Source: an uncultured Verrucomicrobia subdivision 3 bacterium
Lineage (GTDB): Bacteria > Verrucomicrobiota > Verrucomicrobiia > Limisphaerales > UBA11358
DNA: 52,033 nucleotides
Assembly (NCBI GenBank): GCA_903850425.1
Contig: CAINLR010000102.1
Location: 1 to 52,033 of the forward strand
Reading direction: 5' to 3'
Shown here: positions 35,916 to 43,871 of the stretch, one piece after another
Layout: each line of letters begins with the position of its first letter
Numbering within the stretch: position 1 is the stretch's first letter
Notes under the pieces: model-generated
The model's database searches: none
Told to the model about the DNA's origin: nothing
What the model saw: the letters and a program-made list of their open reading frames with translations, nothing else
Made by a program: the position numbers and the translations under genes

Positions 35916-36454
35916 GGGAAAATCTCCGTGGTCAGTTTGCGTAGTTCGGCCAGGCCGTAACGGTAGCGCGAGGCGGCGGTGTTGGCGGGAATTTCGAGCG
36001 CGGCGGCGATTTCGGCGAACGTCAATTCTCCCCACACTTTCAGCGTCACCACCTCACGATAAGGTTCCGGCAACTTGCTCATGGCTGCTTGAATCAACCG
36101 GCTTTGCTCCTGCGCTTCCACGCCGCCGTCAAACCAAGCCTCGGGAATTTCTCGGGCGGCGACTGCTTCCCGGACGATCCGGCGATCGGCGCTGCGCCCG
36201 CGGTCAATGGCCCGTCGCCGAATTGTGGCGAACACCATGCCCGCAGCGGGCGGGGCACCGTCCGTCTGGCGTTGCCAGCATTCGACCACGGCTTCCTGGA
36301 CCACATCCTGCGCGTCGGCCTCGGACCGGGTTTGCTGCCGGGCAAAGAGCAGCAAACGCGGAGCGTGCTGTTCCAGCCACGGCGGCCACTCGGATCGGAC
36401 AGAGTTCTCATTTTGATAACCGCTATTCACGCGATTTACTTGTTCAAGCGACAC
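35912..36454 (-). CDS. ECF-type RNA polymerase sigma factor
   Basis: A 180-residue sigma-70-family protein with only regions 2 and 4, the ECF layout. Region 2 is visible as LFARQQTRSEADAQDVVQEA, with the '-10' contacting DAxDVVQE helix, and region 4 as LPEPYREVVTLKVWGELTFA and EIAAALEIPANTAASRYRYG. It directs polymerase to a small regulon when released from its anti-sigma factor. It is the first gene of a minus-strand operon with the membrane anti-sigma-like protein (ATGA overlap) and the PDZ protein, and is divergent from the lyxose-isomerase gene across 153 bp. ECF factors commonly activate their own promoter, which would lie in that space. Confidence 0.88.
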   Translation of the reverse strand: MSLEQVNRVNSGYQNENSVRSEWPPWLEQHAPRLLLFARQQTRSEADAQDVVQEAVVECWQRQTDGAPPAAGMVFATIRRRAIDRGRSADRRIVREAVAAREIPEAWFDGGVEAQEQSRLIQAAMSKLPEPYREVVTLKVWGELTFAEIAAALEIPANTAASRYRYGLAELRKLTTEIFP

Positions 36455-36607
36455 CGCTTCGGAAATTTGTCTAAAATATTTTCAGCGAATCCATATCTGT
36501 CTTCGGCTGGCGTTTTCCCGCTGTCAACGAGCCGCCCCACTCTGATAGTGCGTGCCAAAATAAACTGATCTGGCAACATCAGCGCATCGCCCAATCCACT
36601 GAACTGC

Positions 36608-37318
36608 ATGAAACGCTCGGAAATCAACACGATCTTGCAGAACGCCAAAGCGTTTTTGGCGGCCAGCCAATTTCACCTCCCGCCGTTCGCCGCGTGGTCG
36701 CCGGCGGATTGGCAATCGCGCGGGTCGGAAGCTAGCGAAATTGTCGAGCGCGATCTGGGCTGGGACATCACGGATTTCGGCTCCGGTGACTTTGACCGCT
36801 GCGGTCTGTTTCTGTTCACGCTGCGCAACGGACATCGCACGGCATTGCAAACTGGCAAAGGCAAAGTTTATGCCGAGAAGCTCATGATCGTGGAGGTCGG
36901 CCAGGTCACGCCGTTGCATTTTCACTGGCAGAAAACCGAGGACATCATTGTGCGAGGCGGCGGCGAGCTGGTTGTCGAATTATTCAACTGCTCTCCCGAT
37001 GGCGGACTGGCTGCAAGCGAAGTGACCGCGCAACTCGATGGCGTGTCTCGCATCGTCAAAGCCGGCGCGACCGTGACGCTGCACGCCGGGGAAAGCATCA
37101 CGCTTGAGCCCGGCGTCTATCATAAATTCTGGGGTGCGAAAGCGCGCGTGCTGTTAGGTGAAGTTTCCACCGTCAATGACGACCGCACGGACAACCGGTT
37201 TTTCGAGCCCGTGGGCCGCTTTCCGGAAATCGAGGAAGATGCGCCGCCGCGGCACCTGCTCGTCGGCGATTATTCCAAACAGTGTGCCCACATCCGATCG
37301 CAAAAATCTCCGGTATGA
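36608..37318 (+). CDS. Cupin-type D-lyxose/D-mannose ketol-isomerase
   Basis: A 236-residue cytoplasmic cupin of the D-lyxose isomerase family (YdaE/sugar isomerase type), which interconverts D-lyxose and D-xylulose and often D-mannose and D-fructose. The N-terminus KRSEINTILQNAKAFLA and the stretch FHLPPFAAWSPADW are typical. The metal site is complete: His104 and His106 (PLHFHW), Glu111 (TEDI) and His172 (YHKFWG). Length is normal for the family. It begins a three-gene operon with a PfkB kinase (25 bp gap) and an aldolase-like gene, so the ketose formed is probably phosphorylated and cleaved. The real aldose is unknown; given the rhamnosidase neighbours a deoxy- or rare sugar should be considered. 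Confidence 0.85.
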   Translation: MKRSEINTILQNAKAFLAASQFHLPPFAAWSPADWQSRGSEASEIVERDLGWDITDFGSGDFDRCGLFLFTLRNGHRTALQTGKGKVYAEKLMIVEVGQVTPLHFHWQKTEDIIVRGGGELVVELFNCSPDGGLAASEVTAQLDGVSRIVKAGATVTLHAGESITLEPGVYHKFWGAKARVLLGEVSTVNDDRTDNRFFEPVGRFPEIEEDAPPRHLLVGDYSKQCAHIRSQKSPV

Positions 37319-37343
37319 AATTCGCGGCACCAATCTTCTTCCC

Positions 37344-38453
37344 ATGAATTCCTTTCATCAAAATCTCGCCGCCCGTCTCCGCGCGGCCGCCTCGCCCTTG
37401 CCCTCCGTAGCGGTGGGGTTTGATGGTTTTGTGGACGAAATGATTTCCGTGGTCGGCGAACGCCAGAGCCTCACAGCTTTCACCGCCGTGCCAGACATTA
37501 CAACTTTCGGCGGCCTGGTTGCCAAGGCGGCTGGCCATAGTTCTCTGCGCGAAATTGTTCTGAACGCTGTCTATCCCGGCGGCTGCGCGGTCAATATGGG
37601 CGACGGCTTGGCTGCGCTCGGCGTGCCGGTGGACGCCTTCGCCACTTTGGGTCAGCCGATCCATGCCGCTTTCGGGCCCGTCATCGCCGGCTTTCGTTCC
37701 AGCCATTCTTGGGGGAACGAGCCTGGACGCACCATTGCCTTCGAGTTCAACGATGGGAAACTAATGTTCAGCGCCGTTTCCCAACTCGCCGACTTCACGC
37801 CCGCGCATGTGGAAAAGATGTTGACTGACGGAGCTTACGCCGCCGCCTGCGCCCAAGCGCGCGTGATCGCCTTGACCGACTGGACACTTTATCCGCACAT
37901 GACCGCCGTTTGGAAACTGCTTCAAGAAAAAGTCTATTCACGATTGCATCATCGTCCGCAAATTTTCATTGATCTGGTTGACCCAGCGAGTCGTTCCGCC
38001 ACCGACATCCGAGCAATGCTTGATACGTTGCCGGCCTTCGCCGCAACCGGCCCGCTCACGTTGGGATTGAATGGTAATGAGGCCAACATCCTCGCTCGTC
38101 TGTTCGATCTGCCGGAAGCTGACGACCATCCCGCTGCGGCCCTCGCGCAAGCGCAAGCGCTGCAGGCAAGGCTGGACATCGCCGAGGTGGTCATTCACCA
38201 CATCAAATCCGCCGCTGTGGCCAGCGCCACTGAAACGATGGCCATGCGCGGACCCTATTGCGCCAAACCAAAGCGCAGCACCGGGGCCGGCGACCGTTTC
38301 AATGCCGGTTACTGCCTCGGCTTGCTCCTCCAACTCGACGCGCGTGCCCGATTGACCTGCGCCTGTGCGAGCTCGGGCTTCTTTGTGACTCAGGCCCGCA
38401 GCGCCACGCTCGCCGAGTTGGCCGATTTTATCGAAACCTTGCCAACGGAATAA
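37344..38453 (+). CDS. PfkB-family sugar kinase
   Basis: A 369-residue kinase of the ribokinase/PfkB family from Met at 37344. The longer frame starting at 37158 overlaps the isomerase gene and is unlikely. The N-terminal sugar-binding part has VAVGFDGFVDEMISVV and YPGGCAVNMGDGLAALGVPV. The C-terminal signature STGAGDRFNAGYCLG contains the anion hole and the catalytic Asp (GAGD). It would phosphorylate a ketose with ATP in the cytoplasm. Its place between an isomerase and an aldolase-like gene suggests the substrate is the ketose made by the first enzyme. Specificity cannot be read from the sequence. Confidence 0.85.
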   Translation: MNSFHQNLAARLRAAASPLPSVAVGFDGFVDEMISVVGERQSLTAFTAVPDITTFGGLVAKAAGHSSLREIVLNAVYPGGCAVNMGDGLAALGVPVDAFATLGQPIHAAFGPVIAGFRSSHSWGNEPGRTIAFEFNDGKLMFSAVSQLADFTPAHVEKMLTDGAYAAACAQARVIALTDWTLYPHMTAVWKLLQEKVYSRLHHRPQIFIDLVDPASRSATDIRAMLDTLPAFAATGPLTLGLNGNEANILARLFDLPEADDHPAAALAQAQALQARLDIAEVVIHHIKSAAVASATETMAMRGPYCAKPKRSTGAGDRFNAGYCLGLLLQLDARARLTCACASSGFFVTQARSATLAELADFIETLPTE

Positions 38454-38471
38454 CCGCTTGTGATTTGAATC

Positions 38472-39728
38472 ATGCTTCGCTCCCTCGACCAAAAACTGGC
38501 AGCCATCCGCGCGAATCCGCAGTCCACGCGCGAATTCATCCTGGCCGACGCGAAGGACGCGGACATGGCGTTCGGCGTGCGCGCGCCCGGCCCGCGCAGC
38601 TACCTCGCCAAACCCGGCGCGCGGCCGGCGCAGTTTTCGCCCGAAGTCTGGACGCGCGAGGAATACGGCTACCGCAACCTGCCGGAGTTTCTCGACATCA
38701 TCCGCGAGGTGACGCATCAGGGTTTGGTGGACATCATGCTGATGTCCGCCTACGTAAACGAACAGCTCACCATCAAGGAAGGATTGTTCAAGAACTCTCA
38801 CGTCACGCCGGCCTGCCGCGCCAACGACACCACGGATGTCTGGGCCGTGCGCCACGGTTGCTATACGCGCGAACCATCCCAGCCGTTTCGCTCCGCCTCC
38901 ATTGACCATATCCAATGCGGCGAGATCGAATGTGATCGCCGCGGCAACGACGTTCCCGGTGCCAACCTTGGTTTATATTCCGTCACGTTCGTCAATGAGT
39001 TGGAGCAGGACCGCGAAGCGTTGCTTTGGTATAAAGCCTTTCGCGAAGAAGCGGAACGCAAGGAGTTCCGGCATTTCCTCGAGGTGTTTGATCCCAACGT
39101 GCCCAGCGGAATTGCGCCGGAAAAACTGGGAGAATTCGTCAACGATAACATCATTCGCACCTTGGCGGCCGTGCCGGAGTCGGGACGGCCGGATTTTCTG
39201 AAAATTGTTTATCACGGCCCGAAGGCGATGGAAGAACTGGCACAATACGATCCGAATTTGGTCGTCGGCATTCTCGGCGGCAGCGCCGGGACCACTTACG
39301 ATGCCTTCAAGCTCCTGCACGACGCGCAGAAATACGGCGCACGCGTGGCGCTTTACGGACGCAAGATCAATCAGGCCGAACATCAATTGGCCTTCATCGA
39401 ATTGCTGCGGATGATCACGCAAGGACAGGTTTCTCCTGAAGAAGCGGTCCGCGCATATCATGGCGTGCTACAAGCCAAAGGCATCAAACCTCACCGCACT
39501 TTGGATGAAGATTCCAAGCTCACTGATCAGGCGATGAGCTACGACGGCACCGCTAAACGCCGCGCAACCTCCGAGGTTCGGAATAACCCGTTGGCAAAAG
39601 CCAAATCAGAAACCAGCGAGAATTCTGCGCCGTCCGCAAACTGGCCCAAGCTCGCCGACGGCCGTCCGGACTTTGCGCGCATGAACTCCAGCGAACGCCT
39701 GGCTTACGATTCCGAGCGGCTCAAGTAG
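38472..39728 (+). CDS. Putative class I ketose-phosphate aldolase (DeoC/LacD-like TIM barrel)
   Basis: A 418-residue cytoplasmic protein, 18 bp after the kinase gene. It looks like a TIM barrel of the DeoC/LacD/FbaB superfamily: LVDIMLMSAYVNEQLTIKEG early, PDFLKIVYHGPKAMEELAQY in the middle, where the Lys at a strand end could form the Schiff base, and VVGILGGSAGTTYDAFKLLH then YGARVALYGRKINQAEHQLA, the usual phosphate-site end of the barrel. The C-terminal 60 residues are charged and probably disordered or an extra helix, longer than LacD. Proteins like this are commonly left as hypothetical in Verrucomicrobiota; the aldolase assignment depends on operon context and these motifs. It would split the phosphorylated ketose into a triose phosphate and an aldehyde. 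Confidence 0.65.
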   Translation: MLRSLDQKLAAIRANPQSTREFILADAKDADMAFGVRAPGPRSYLAKPGARPAQFSPEVWTREEYGYRNLPEFLDIIREVTHQGLVDIMLMSAYVNEQLTIKEGLFKNSHVTPACRANDTTDVWAVRHGCYTREPSQPFRSASIDHIQCGEIECDRRGNDVPGANLGLYSVTFVNELEQDREALLWYKAFREEAERKEFRHFLEVFDPNVPSGIAPEKLGEFVNDNIIRTLAAVPESGRPDFLKIVYHGPKAMEELAQYDPNLVVGILGGSAGTTYDAFKLLHDAQKYGARVALYGRKINQAEHQLAFIELLRMITQGQVSPEEAVRAYHGVLQAKGIKPHRTLDEDSKLTDQAMSYDGTAKRRATSEVRNNPLAKAKSETSENSAPSANWPKLADGRPDFARMNSSERLAYDSERLK

Positions 39729-40328
39729 TTTTCCAATGTGTCGCGGTCGCCATCTGGTTGCGGGCGATTCAGCGGTGTTGTCGCTCCAATAAACCCAAGC
39801 CCTGCCGCCATGCTTCGGCCCGTTTGGGCCAAGCAGGGATGAGTTTATCTGCGGGGTGCAGGCCGTAGCCCTGGCCACCGTTATTATGCCATGAAACACG
39901 GCGATTCCGTTGAGAGCTGCATTATTTGATCTGGGGCGAATTCCCTATCCGCCCATGAGAATGTAAAATCGTGGGCTCCACTCTGAACCAACCAAGCTCA
40001 AACCGGACCCCAATCTGACTGTTGAAATCCGGAGCGACTTCCGCAACGCGGCCATTTGGATCATCGCCCTGGCGATCACATTTTTCGTCGGCACCTCAAC
40101 GGCAATATTTTCAAGAAATTCCACGCCGCATTCAGCTTGGAGCCGATGACGTTGGTCAGTTCAAGTCCAAGCATGCTGGCCGCCATGAAATTCCCCATCT
40201 GCGCCCGAAAACTCATTTCAACGGCGGTCCAATTCCAATCCGCCGGCCACTCCACTTCACCTCTTTCGTGGTGGCGTTAACACAATAATTGTCAACGCGT
40301 CCAGTTTCGACTAATACATTGCGAACAC
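39729..40328. other. Intergenic region, possible gene remnants
   Basis: No intact gene was recognised in these 600 bp. On the minus strand a 50-codon open stretch (about 39769-39921) encodes GYGLHPADKLIPAWPKRAEA, which has a coding look but no start and no recognised family. On the plus strand around 40020-40150 a frame reads FRNAAIWIIALAITFFVGTS, like a membrane span, and soon stops. Both are best seen as decayed fragments. The tannase promoter should lie near the right end. Confidence 0.3.
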
Positions 40329-41894
40329 ATGAACTCCCAACGCGGACGACTTCGTTTTGGTCTCAACTCCATCTTCTTCGCGACGTTGGTGCCAGTGGCG
40401 CTAATTGGCGCTCCGGCCGCGGAGACTTCTCCCACGACACTCTTTCCCGGCCTCACGCCCGCAGGTTCTTGTGCGAGCCTGAAAAATGTCTCGCTGCCGA
40501 ACACGACGATTGAATCGGCGATGATGGATACCGCCAACCACATGTGCCTGGTCACGGCGGTCGTCACGCATCCGCCGGCGGGCGACCGCGTGAAGATCTG
40601 GATCGGGCTGCCGCTGACGAATTGGAACGGTCGCTTTCAGGGCAATGGCGGCGGCGGATTTCTGGGCGGCAGTCTCGGCAGCTTGCGCGAGCCGGTCGCC
40701 CGCGGGTTCGCGGCCGGCGCGACGGACACCGGGCACGAGGGCGGCAGCGGCAGTTTCGCGCTCGATGCGCAGGGCCGGCAGAACTGGCAGGGCATCATTG
40801 ACAACGCTTATCTCGGCATCCACGAGATGACTGTCGTGGGCAAGGCCCTCACAAAAGCATTTTACGGGAAAGCCCCGCGCTATTCCTATTTTGTCGGCGG
40901 ATCCACCGGCGGACGTCAGGGGCTGATGGAAGCGCAACGGTTCCCGGACGATTACGACGGCATCATCTCCGCGTGCCCGGCGATCAACTGGCACCGCTTC
41001 GTTCCCGCCAGTCTTTGGCCCCAAGTCGTGATGCGCTCCATGTCGAACTTCGTCTCGAAAGCCAAGCTCGACGCCGCCACGGCTGCCGCGATTGCCGCCT
41101 GCGATACCGACGATGGCGTGAAAGACAGCGTCATTGATGATCCACTCCACTGCGCTTATGATCCCAAGGCACTCGTCGGCACGAAGGTGGGCAACGACAC
41201 CTTCACCGCCGCCGATGCCGAAGTGATTCGCAAGATCTGGCAAGGCCCGCGCACGCAGGAGGGCCGCTTCATGTGGCATGGATTGGATCGCGGTGCCGAC
41301 CTGTTTCCCTACGCGGGCACTGGAGATTCACCGTTGAAAGGAAAGCCGTTCAGCATCGCGCTGGAGTATTGGGTTTACTACCTCGCGCAGGATGCGAAAT
41401 GGGATTGGACTACGCTGACCTACGCGGGCTTTGAACAGCTCTGGACCAAATCCGTCGAGCAATACGGCGCGGTGATCGGCGCCGATAATCCCGACCTGAC
41501 TCGCTTTCGCGACCACGGCGGCAAGGTCATCATCGCCCATGGCCTGGCCGACCAACTTATCCCGGCGGCGGGCACCGTGGATTACTTTGAACTTGTTCAG
41601 CAGCTCATGGGTGGGGAAACGAGCACGGCAAAGTTCGCGCGCCTGTTTCTCGTTCCCGGCGTGGACCATGGCTTTCACGGTGCCGGCGCAACGCCCATTG
41701 GATTTGACGAAGCCATCCGCCGCTGGGTGGAAGAAGGCATCGCCCCGGAAAAACTCATCGCCGAAAAGCGCGACGCGAGCGGCAAAATCATCCGCACCCG
41801 CCCGCTGTTCCCCTATCCGCAAGTCGCGAAATACAAAGGGAGCGGCAGCACGGATGCAGCGGAGAATTTCGAGCGCACGCCGCCGCGCAAGTAG
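40329..41894 (+). CDS. Secreted tannase/feruloyl esterase-family protein
   Basis: A 521-residue exported alpha/beta-hydrolase with a signal peptide at about 1-31. The tannase family motifs are present: nucleophile Ser192 in YFVGGSTGGRQGLME, Asp in IIAHGLADQLIP, and His in LVPGVDHGFHGAG. The lid region carries the calcium-loop and Cys pattern CDTDDGVKDSVIDDPLHC. It is expected to cleave phenolic esters (ferulate, gallate) from plant polysaccharides or tannins outside the cytoplasm. It stands alone between a 600-bp gap and a convergent glycosidase gene. Length matches bacterial family members. It fits plant-polysaccharide breakdown together with the rhamnosidases. Confidence 0.88.
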   Translation: MNSQRGRLRFGLNSIFFATLVPVALIGAPAAETSPTTLFPGLTPAGSCASLKNVSLPNTTIESAMMDTANHMCLVTAVVTHPPAGDRVKIWIGLPLTNWNGRFQGNGGGGFLGGSLGSLREPVARGFAAGATDTGHEGGSGSFALDAQGRQNWQGIIDNAYLGIHEMTVVGKALTKAFYGKAPRYSYFVGGSTGGRQGLMEAQRFPDDYDGIISACPAINWHRFVPASLWPQVVMRSMSNFVSKAKLDAATAAAIAACDTDDGVKDSVIDDPLHCAYDPKALVGTKVGNDTFTAADAEVIRKIWQGPRTQEGRFMWHGLDRGADLFPYAGTGDSPLKGKPFSIALEYWVYYLAQDAKWDWTTLTYAGFEQLWTKSVEQYGAVIGADNPDLTRFRDHGGKVIIAHGLADQLIPAAGTVDYFELVQQLMGGETSTAKFARLFLVPGVDHGFHGAGATPIGFDEAIRRWVEEGIAPEKLIAEKRDASGKIIRTRPLFPYPQVAKYKGSGSTDAAENFERTPPRK

Positions 41895-42238
41895 CGCCCG
41901 CAACTGGGTCAGAAAGCCAGGCTAACCTGTCGTGAGTTCTGCTCTTCGTGCCTGGCTAGCGCGTCAATATCACCATCGCGTGCTCTATCCTGATGGAGCG
42001 GGAATATTGAAAAATGGGGTTCACCAGATAGTTACCTCGCCGATGCGCACGATCGCCGCGTCGCGGGAAAAACCTGCGTTGTCCCAGTTCGAGCCCAACC
42101 AGGTCGAGAAACTGTGCGGCTGCGACGGCGAGTGATAGGTGCCCGTAATAGCGAGCAGGGAGCCGCCCGCAACGAATCTACTGAAAGCGTCACCACTACT
42201 ATTTCGTTTCCAGCGGCAGGTTGCGTGGGCAACCACGT
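41895..42238. other. Convergent intergenic region with an inverted repeat
   Basis: This 344-bp space lies between the 3' ends of the tannase (plus) and glycosidase (minus) genes. It has an 8-bp inverted repeat at 41916-41957. On the minus strand (about 42021-42190) a frame reads GGSLLAITGTYHSPSQPHSF and TWLGSNWDNAGFSRDAAIVR before its stop; this looks coding-like but has no start of its own and no recognised family, so it may be a decayed fragment. Confidence 0.3.
41916..41957. repeat. Inverted repeat, possible bidirectional terminator
   Basis: AGCCAGGC at 41916-41923 is complementary to GCCTGGCT at 41950-41957, with a 26-base loop. It starts 22 bp after the tannase stop codon, a place where a terminator would be expected, but the loop is long and no T-run follows. 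Confidence 0.3.
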
Positions 42239-43564
42239 TTACTTCGGAATCTCGATAACCACGGGATGATTGCTCGCCTTCCACGAGACCGATTTAACAT
42301 TGTTCAGAAGCTGAATGGCCGCCGTGCCCACCGTCGGGTCATATACTTTCACCGATGAAAAAGCGTTTCCAAAATTCACGTCCACATTATCCTCGCCCCC
42401 GGTGAATCGCTCATCCCAGATGACTAACTCGAACGTGCCGTCCTGCTTTTGCAGGAGCAGGTCATGCACGGTTGCCGGTTGGTGCGGCAGGGCGTAATTG
42501 AGTGTTCCCGCCGTTTGAATGGCCCGATCATCGGCCAGAATCATCGTCAGGTTGTGCAAGAAAACCGCCGCTTTTCGCGGCGTGTAGTCGGGCCGGTAAA
42601 AACCAAATGTCTGATTGCCGCCCTCGTCAGAACGGTCCCGCAAGAGATAGATGGAAGTATGACTCCAGCCCCGCTTGAACTGGTCCAGATACGCGCTGAG
42701 GTAGAGCCTCGCTTGGACCTCTTCGGTGATTGGCCCTTCCAAGGTAACGCCAGTTTCCGTGGTGACCTTGGGCAGCGTTAAAAGGGTGGACTCAGAATAG
42801 CCTTCGTAATGGTGCCCCCAAGTCCGGCCATGGTTACCATACAATCCATCCACTCGGCAGCTGGAACCAGGATCGGCCGCAACCCAGGTCTGGTTGTCAT
42901 GCAAACCCGACCAGCCGGGATGAGTCAGGTAATTATGACAGTTCGCCGCATCGGCGAATTTTGTGCCGTCCGGCATGAGGCAACCGCTATTCGTCGGCAC
43001 GGTCAGATACTGTAGCCCGACATTGTCGGTCTCAGCCCCCATTTCACTGGGGCTCCAGACGGGAAAATCTTTTAACAAGGGATCGCTCTTAACCGCGCGG
43101 TATAACTCCGCTTGCAGTTTGGCTACCGGCAGCCAGGACAAATTTCTGCCACCCGCCGGCCCGGCGTAAGCGACACCCCAGTTGTTGGGCTCATTATTTC
43201 CTTCCAAGGCGATCAGCGCGTCGGCAGCGGCCAGTTGCCTGGCGCCCGCCAGGAGTCGGGTAATATTTGTCCCGCCGCTCATCAAGCCGTAGCTGAAACG
43301 AACGCCAGTTTGCTGGTGCAACTCGATCAAGTCCGCGACCGGGACCTCGCTTTCGTAGCCGGCCCGGAACCATCCCAATCCCAGGAACCTGGCGGCCTGA
43401 ATCGTGTCTGACAAGGTTTCACCGCGTTTGGAAACGGCTGAATTGACGCCGAGGCTGCGCAGGAAAGCACGGGCGGGAACCGCCGTGATTTGGGCCGTGG
43501 CCTGCCCCCACCCGCCAGCCAGCATGGCGCATGCAGCCAAAGAAAAGATGCAGCGCATTTTCAT
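42239..43564 (-). CDS. Secreted clan GH-A-like glycoside hydrolase
   Basis: A 441-residue exported protein with a signal peptide at about 1-24 (MKMRCIFSLAACAMLAGGWG). A TIM barrel follows. ALEGNNEPNNWG near residue 122 gives the 'NEP' acid/base motif of clan GH-A enzymes, and PKVTTETGVTLEGP near residue 268 provides a nucleophile-like Glu at a strand end. VWSPSEMGAE and SIYLLRDRSDEGGNQTFGFY are further barrel strands. A small C-terminal beta domain (TFELVIWDERFTGG) ends the protein, as in GH39/GH30-like enzymes. The exact family and substrate are not clear. It is convergent with the tannase gene and divergent from the DUF6807-ThuA operon. Confidence 0.75.
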   Translation of the reverse strand: MKMRCIFSLAACAMLAGGWGQATAQITAVPARAFLRSLGVNSAVSKRGETLSDTIQAARFLGLGWFRAGYESEVPVADLIELHQQTGVRFSYGLMSGGTNITRLLAGARQLAAADALIALEGNNEPNNWGVAYAGPAGGRNLSWLPVAKLQAELYRAVKSDPLLKDFPVWSPSEMGAETDNVGLQYLTVPTNSGCLMPDGTKFADAANCHNYLTHPGWSGLHDNQTWVAADPGSSCRVDGLYGNHGRTWGHHYEGYSESTLLTLPKVTTETGVTLEGPITEEVQARLYLSAYLDQFKRGWSHTSIYLLRDRSDEGGNQTFGFYRPDYTPRKAAVFLHNLTMILADDRAIQTAGTLNYALPHQPATVHDLLLQKQDGTFELVIWDERFTGGEDNVDVNFGNAFSSVKVYDPTVGTAAIQLLNNVKSVSWKASNHPVVIEIPK

Positions 43565-43871
43565 AGTGGTTGGGGCAACCGGTCAGGCACACTGTTGAGC
43601 GTCTGGCATCGCGGACCACATTTCAAGTTGGAAAATGCCGGCCAAACGGTTGTTCAAGAAACTCGCCATCACGCGCCGGACCGAGCGGGTGCTGCGGCTT
43701 AGGACCAGCGCAGAGTTATCATAAACGCGCGCGACAAACTGGTAAAAGAACCCTTAACCTCCTCGTAAATATCTTCAAATAGTCAAAGCACAACTGGTCA
43801 AGAGCAGCATCAACCGCACAAGAAAAATTGCGCGGGAGGCGGAGTGCTGGCAGGATATTCCCAACACTCCT
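43565..43871. other. Divergent promoter region, glycosidase / DUF6807-ThuA
   Basis: This 307-bp space separates two divergent genes and should hold both promoters. The part near the plus-strand gene is AT-richer (around 43750-43850). No operator or paired promoter boxes could be assigned. Confidence 0.35.
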
